From positions 16,278,852 through 16,342,851 of the forward strand of contig OZ025268.1 of the NCBI GenBank assembly GCA_964019165.1: a stretch of DNA of 64,000 nucleotides, written 5' to 3'. Shown piece by piece: positions 58,871 through 64,000 of the stretch. A program made the position numbers and the translations under genes. The notes below the pieces were generated by a model that saw only the letters and a list, made by a program, of their open reading frames with translations, made no database searches and was not told where the DNA came from. Numbering within the stretch: the first letter of the stretch is position 1; each line of letters opens with the position of its first letter. This DNA comes from Mastigias papua. Taxonomy: Eukaryota; Cnidaria; Scyphozoa; Rhizostomeae; Mastigiidae.

Positions 58871-61650
58871 AAGAATGAACATACGAATTTTAAAGAACTT
58901 GTGAGATTAAGGACGTAAAAATAGCACTACCCATTAAATGACAGGTTATATGTCGTTTCCCTTTAAGCAAGTACATTTATACAATATAACATGTATAGCC
59001 ATGAGAAGGAGACAACTTCTCAACATACTATAGAAAGTTTTCCGTCTGTTTGCTAATCATACCCCCACTCAGATGCCTCGTCATCAAAGGTCAAGGTCTG
59101 TTCCCAGGAAAATTTTTAGGATCACACCCTTTCAATGATAAGGAAGTGTCCTTTTTGAGTATAAAGATGGACCCATTTTAAATAGAAAACAGCCGATAAA
59201 TTCATTGTTAAGCTACATTGTAGTAACTATAAGTTCCTTAATGGCTTCTTAAGTTCGATTGCACATTTAATGCTTTAGAAATTACAAGTGCTCAGACAGT
59301 ATACTAGGCATTGTAAGTTTCAATGGAAGCTCTTCTTTGAAACACTTACTACGAAGTTTATAGGCAACTCGTGCAAAGTTTCGACTCCTAATACTTGATT
59401 ATTTGCTATGAAAAATCTATTGAAAGTTAAAGAGTTGTAACAAGATTTTGTTACAAGAAATGAAAATTTTAGGGTTTTTTGGCCTTCTCCAGTTAGTTAC
59501 CTTATATAATTGGCTTCTTTTTAACGAGGAATATATGTAGCCATGTTTATACTGCTTTTTGAAAACAGGTTTGCAGTTGTATGTCAGATATATGTATTTT
59601 TTCATACGAAACTGCACTTACTATGTATTATTGCAATCTTGGACGAATCTAACTTACCACAGTTTCAAAGTATTGAGGGGGTATTTGCCCAGTTATGCGA
59701 GCCCGTGACTACTCCACTGTATGGTAGCTATTGGGAAGAGGTGAAGTAAGGTCAAAGCAAAATCAGGACTGACTTTAGGGGTGATATAGTGATGTACTGC
59801 AACCCTTCCCAGCATTAGCCAAAATAAGAAACAACTCATGTTAGCCCATTTTGGTGATTGTGAGCCACACTCGCTAAGTATTACCGTTTCCAACACATCG
59901 GTTCACTGCAAAGCAATTTTTTCCTTTACAAGATTTGCAGATGATGCCCCAGGGTTATGTCTGGTTTAATAGACTAAACATTTGAGGCATAGTTTGGCAA
60001 TGCTCTGCTGTTGCATCAAGCGAGGTATGCAAGAAAGAAGCATACAAGTCTGTTTTATGTTGATGGAGCAACATAAGCTTCGATTGCACTTAAGCTCAGC
60101 TTTAATTTTGAAATTCGACAAGATAACTTATAAATACCCTTGAAAAATGTCTCTAGGACAACACTTTCCCTGATCCCTAGAGAAGTCGATGTTCCCTAGT
60201 TCTTTTTTAATTTTGACCTTGTTGTCTTGTTCTCTGGACATATTTTCCCTGCAGACCAGTATATGCTTGCATGAAAGACAATTGACCCCCAAATGAACAT
60301 ATACATTTTAAGTAACATCAAACATACAAACTTAAGAGCTACATACAATAGTCTTTTCAATAATTGCCTTACAAATCGTGTACTCAACACAATTGCCCTT
60401 CGAGAATGGTTTGTCAATGAAGATGAGCATAACAGAAATGAACTCAATATGAATTTGGCATAAAGAAGTTTTACTCAAGGAACCAAATAACTTGATCTCT
60501 ATAGATTGGTCTTGTTAGTTACCCTCCCATTTCATGATCCATTTCACCAAATACGAGTGGCTTTGATGCTTCAAACAGGTCAAAAATTAGAAGCCTACTT
60601 AGGCAGGTCTTGAATGGCACAACCATAATTGCCTGGCACCACTGTACTTATGTAACCAACGATAGGCTGACACCACAATACTTCACTATAGTCGAACAAA
60701 GCGAGTACACTCTTTTGGCACACTTTAAGTGTTCAGTGTTAAGGCAACAAAATCAGCAGCGGAAAAGCTTTAGTTGCAGCATTGGATTTGAACCTTTCTT
60801 TTTACATCATTAAAAAGTTAGTTAAACACAACAACAAATAAAATGCGATTGAATTCTACCATACCATCCATAGTAGGAATAGATACAAGGTGATCTGGTC
60901 CATACTTGAAAGACACAATTTTAATATTTTGGTAAACAACAAAGAAATAAGTAAGAGAAGGAAGGAAACAGACGGATAGCTTGGTACCATAACAATCAGT
61001 GAAGAAATAGGCTACCCAGCTAAGACTAACATAGACAGGGAAGGAATCGCTGTTATTTAGTGCTTAAGGATTCAATCAGAACATTTCGCTGCTATGATGA
61101 ATAAAATACTTGCTTCTAGAATTAATCTATTAGCAATATCACTGAATCGTGGATTGCCAAAAAGAAGCAGTTCATACGTAAACGCAGAGCTAAGAGTATC
61201 AAGCTCAAGCCAGGGGTTTCTGAAAGCTGGGAATAAGATCATTACAGACTTGTTGAAGCAAAGGACAAAGTAGGAGAAATATCTATTATCTTAGATACCT
61301 GTATAATTACGTGTGGGACAAGATTCACAGTTTCAAAGTTGTGCCGAAACCTATGTCCATTTAATTGACTTAATCTAACAAGGAGGTGTTAGTCACTATA
61401 CACTATGTGTGTTTCTAAACGCAAAGTTGGACTTTTTATCTGGTCTTACTTCTACAAGTAGCTTGTGTATAAATTCATCAAGCATTTGTGAATGGCGACA
61501 TCCTATTACAAAAGACTCTATTCAAGAAGCACATTTTGGAAGTATGCATTAAAACCGTGTTGATCAGGAAAGACCTGGATAAAAATTAAGAGGACATGAA
61601 AGTTGAAGGACACCAGGAATTATGTCAAACAGGTATGCTGATTGATGGCT
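58871..61650. other. Stretch without recognised gene
   Basis: AT-rich sequence. The frames at 59543-59749 (plus), 60196-60447 (minus) and 60610-60813 (plus) are short, lack motifs and have no splice context. I see nothing I can name here. Confidence 0.5.
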
Positions 61651-62400
61651 TTTCCGTTAGCTGGAAAATTGGCACAGACGCCTGCACCACCTTCTGTAAC
61701 GATTCCCCCATCCTAGTTCATTGTGAAGCATCTGCCTATTAGTACTTCTCCATGCACCTGCGACTATGAGAGCTGCAGAATATTGTGTTTGTTCCATTCT
61801 ATGAAATCTTTGGTCATACACGGGCCATTTCTATGGTATAAGAGATCACTATACGGAAGGTGAGACCTAGCATAGAATTTATAGAGTTGACCAAGTGCAG
61901 CACGGTAGATGTACTTAAATGTAAATATTATCATCCCTATTCCTCTACTTGCTTTCAGAACTGTGCCAGGAATATGACCCCTTAATGTTTAGTTCTGAGT
62001 CAAGGATCATGCTAAGATGCTTATGCCACGATTTTCTTACTACCTTATCGTTACCTAGATTCAGGGGTGGATGCTGAAGTTTAACCTGTTATGTAGAAAT
62101 AACCTCTTCGGTCTTTTTAGAGTTAACTGTATATTCCATTACAACGCCACAGTCTAACCTTATAAAGATCACAATTTAACTCAATTGTTGTTCTTGCCTT
62201 ATATTGTATCATAGAGAACAGCGATTTTGCAAAAAAGTTTGATGTTGCAATTCACGTTTTCAAAGAGATCATTTATGTAACCCAAAGAGAATAGGGGACA
62301 AAGAACAGACCCTTGCGAAACTCAAGATGAGAACAGTTGCCCATTCGGAACATTTTCAGCTCAAAACGACTCTTTGTTTCCGACCAAGCAAGAGCATTTG
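61650..62400 (-). pseudogene. Decayed LINE reverse transcriptase (CR1/Jockey-like), C-terminal half
   Basis: On the minus strand, broken by many stops, the family order is still readable: a VSQGSVLCPL-like block and YINDL near 62330-62280 (normally VPQGSVLGP...YINDL), then a degraded active-site region. Next come HPPLNLGNDKV and HKHLSMILDSELNIKGS (62070-61995), a DQRFHRMEQTQYSAALIVAGA block (61820-61765), and a W-R-C tail (RYRRWCRRLC). The catalytic ADD block is not intact. The element is dead. Confidence 0.75.
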
Positions 62401-62459
62401 CTTTGAAAATAACAGGTCACATAGTATGCCATTGTTTTCAAGCTTGTACTGAAGTGCCA

Positions 62460-62560
62460 CAATCTATCATACGCCTATTAATATACGTGAGTTGCCAACA
62501 ATAAATACCTTTAAAAGGCAACTGAAATTGTATATGAAGAGCAAGACATGAATAAACACA
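62460..62560 (+). mobile_element. Short LINE ORF2 tail fragment
   Basis: The plus-strand translation INIRELPTINTFKRQLK followed by LYMKSKT and a stop is the usual end of CR1-like ORF2 (LP...I..FK..LK). A 3'-untranslated-like tail with AATAAA words follows. It faces away from the minus-strand reverse-transcriptase relic just upstream. Confidence 0.5.
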
Positions 62561-62876
62561 ACCCCCTGAAAGAGCAGCTCTACAATAAATAGGTCTTTCT
62601 TATGCTCTTTTGTCTATTTAATGGTTGCTTTTATTTATATAACTTTGTTTGTAATTCTTTTTTTTAAGCTGAAGTGTTGTTTTGTGTACAAAAGTATGAA
62701 ATGAAATAAGGTTTAGATAGCTCTAACAAGAAAGAAGAACCTAGATTGCAGAGTCATATTAAAGTGCTTCTGTAAAAAGCTGATCAAAAGTTGCTTGCAC
62801 TTACACGTTTTTCAAATTATACTGATGTTGACAAGTTTAGAAATATTGTGAATACTCTTGCTATCTTCCATGATAG

Positions 62877-63300
62877 GTCGGTTATACGAAAATGAGCAAA
62901 ATCCATGAGAGAGCTTGTCGAATCGCATACGAAGACAGTTGTTGTAACTTCGAAGGTTATAGAAGAAAGCAGAATTGTGTGCATTCAACAGAGAAACTTA
63001 AAGCTGCTTGCTACAGAAACCTCTAACTCAAAGAAATCTCAGTCCTAACTTCATGAAAGGATCTTCGTTGTGAAAGATACACCTTATTATATTTGTAGCT
63101 GCAAGAGTGTTTTTGCACCAAAAACTGCAGGGTATGCCATTAAAAGTATATGTTTTCTTAGATCTAAGATCTTTCATGCAATGCCATCTTCCACAAGAGT
63201 CCGGACCATAAACAACGTCAAAAGAAAATTTAAAAGCTATAATTTCGATTGCCGTTGTAAACTATGTAAGTATAATCAGAGTATAATCCTGATGATTTAG
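62877..63300 (+). pseudogene. Second LINE relic: C-terminal region of a CR1-like ORF2
   Basis: Plus-strand pieces in shifting frames: KIHERACRIAYED near 62892, STEKLKAACYRNL near 62980, then an uninterrupted end with MPSSTRVRTINNVKRKFKSY followed by CRCKLCKYN and a stop at 63300. The order HERALRI...IKxFKxK...CxCRLC is characteristic of the C-terminus of a common CR1-like group in marine invertebrates. Frameshifts make it non-functional. Confidence 0.7.
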
Positions 63301-63427
63301 GGTTTTCATTGTTGCAGCCTTTAGCAGCCTACTCTTCAGTTTCTGTTGGCTTAGATTAGCACTCTAGCTAAGCAAAAGAGCCAACCTTAAAAAAAAATTT
63401 ATCATGAATTATTATAATTATACATAT

Positions 63428-63675
63428 GTGAAAAGTTTGTTGGTACTACAAAACTTCACTACAGCACGAAAAAGCGGTACCATGTTTTAGACATACTGAA
63501 AAGCTTATTTTCGTCCGACACTCATCAGAGTATGAAACGTCAGATAGCGACCGAAAGGTGAACCGAAATTTTGGTCGCTATCCGACGTTTCATACTCTGA
63601 CGAGTGTCGGACGAAAATAAGCTTTTCAGTATGTCTAAAACATGGTACCGCTTCTTCGTGCTGTAGTGAAATTAT
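63428..63675. mobile_element. Fold-back element, copy 3 (full palindrome)
   Basis: The lead GTGAAAAGTTTGTTGGTACTAC is followed by an inverted repeat from 63455 to 63670 with arms of about 105 bp and a very short centre (CCGAAATTTTGG region). It is closely similar to the copy at 40534-40803. Confidence 0.92.
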
Positions 63676-64000
63676 AAATATCTTTGAAAATATCCCTTAA
63701 CTCTGTTCAATTTCGTTGGAAATGTTCCCTGGTTCTTCCTTCTCTTTTCTTCCATTTCCCTAACAGTAGTTACTTGAAATTCTGCAATGAAACAGTGAAA
63801 TTTTCAATGACAAAAATTATTGATATATCATAGCTATATGAAAAGTGTGTCATCAAAATTTAATTATTTCGGCTGATTTAGCACGCCTTACTTCTTGATT
63901 GAATGTTCAATGCCATTGAATTAAACGGCAGCACATCTGTATTAGCTTCTAAACACGAAGACAATACCCCCCCCATATTGTTTAACTGAATTTGGAAGCA
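63676..64000. other. Window end, no gene seen
   Basis: AT-rich sequence with a short C run near 63967. No coding signal or structure I can support. Confidence 0.5.

Noticed and set aside
58557..58882. 88- and 91-codon Phe/Ser/Val-rich minus-strand frames
   Set aside because: They are translations of the AACGGA-rich MITE-like element.

Overview
This is a eukaryotic, AT-rich window with intron-rich genes, long simple repeats and many decayed DNA transposons, SINEs and LINE fragments. The genes are animal-type (a Tousled-like kinase and a RetSat-type retinol saturase). Together with CR1-like LINE tails and abundant MITEs they suggest an invertebrate metazoan. A cnidarian such as an anthozoan is my best guess, but that is inference and not proven by the sequence. 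There is no operon, CRISPR array, prophage or bacterial feature.

Layout. (1) 1052-1591, minus: an unrecognised 179-codon reading frame lying head-to-head with the next gene. (2) 2040-13158, plus: a 15-exon gene whose spliced CDS gives a complete 398-residue LisH + WD40 protein. (3) 15092-22082, plus: a 6-exon RETSAT gene encoding a 632-residue FAD oxidoreductase. Its first intron is of the rare GC-AG type. (4) About 23.9-27.4 kb: a 107-bp satellite of 32 monomers. About half the monomers carry a perfect 14-bp palindrome. The distal edge is interrupted by a segment holding a 76-nt near-perfect hairpin. (5) 27.6-32.6 kb: gene-poor spacer with several MITE-like elements. (6) 55345-32578, minus: a complete TLK gene of 26 coding exons and 682 residues, followed exon by exon with all intron phases consistent. 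Its introns hold most of the mobile elements: a dead pogo/Tigger transposon with a nested LINE tail, two tRNA-derived SINEs with target-site duplications, one hAT MITE, two copies of a fold-back family and two CCAAT-bearing inverted repeats. (7) 55.4-64 kb: the upstream flank of TLK. It has a possible 5' non-coding exon, an AACGGA-rich MITE-like element, reverse-transcriptase remnants in both orientations and a third fold-back copy.

The three recognised genes have no obvious joint pathway: TLK is a chromatin-assembly kinase, RETSAT acts in ER retinoid/lipid metabolism, and the LisH-WD40 protein is a probable scaffold. I found no convincing new multi-gene system. The most interesting signals are the palindromic satellite with its embedded hairpin, the fold-back family, and the datable nesting of transposons inside TLK. 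All exon coordinates were read by eye from splice consensus, frame continuity and family resemblance. No search was run.
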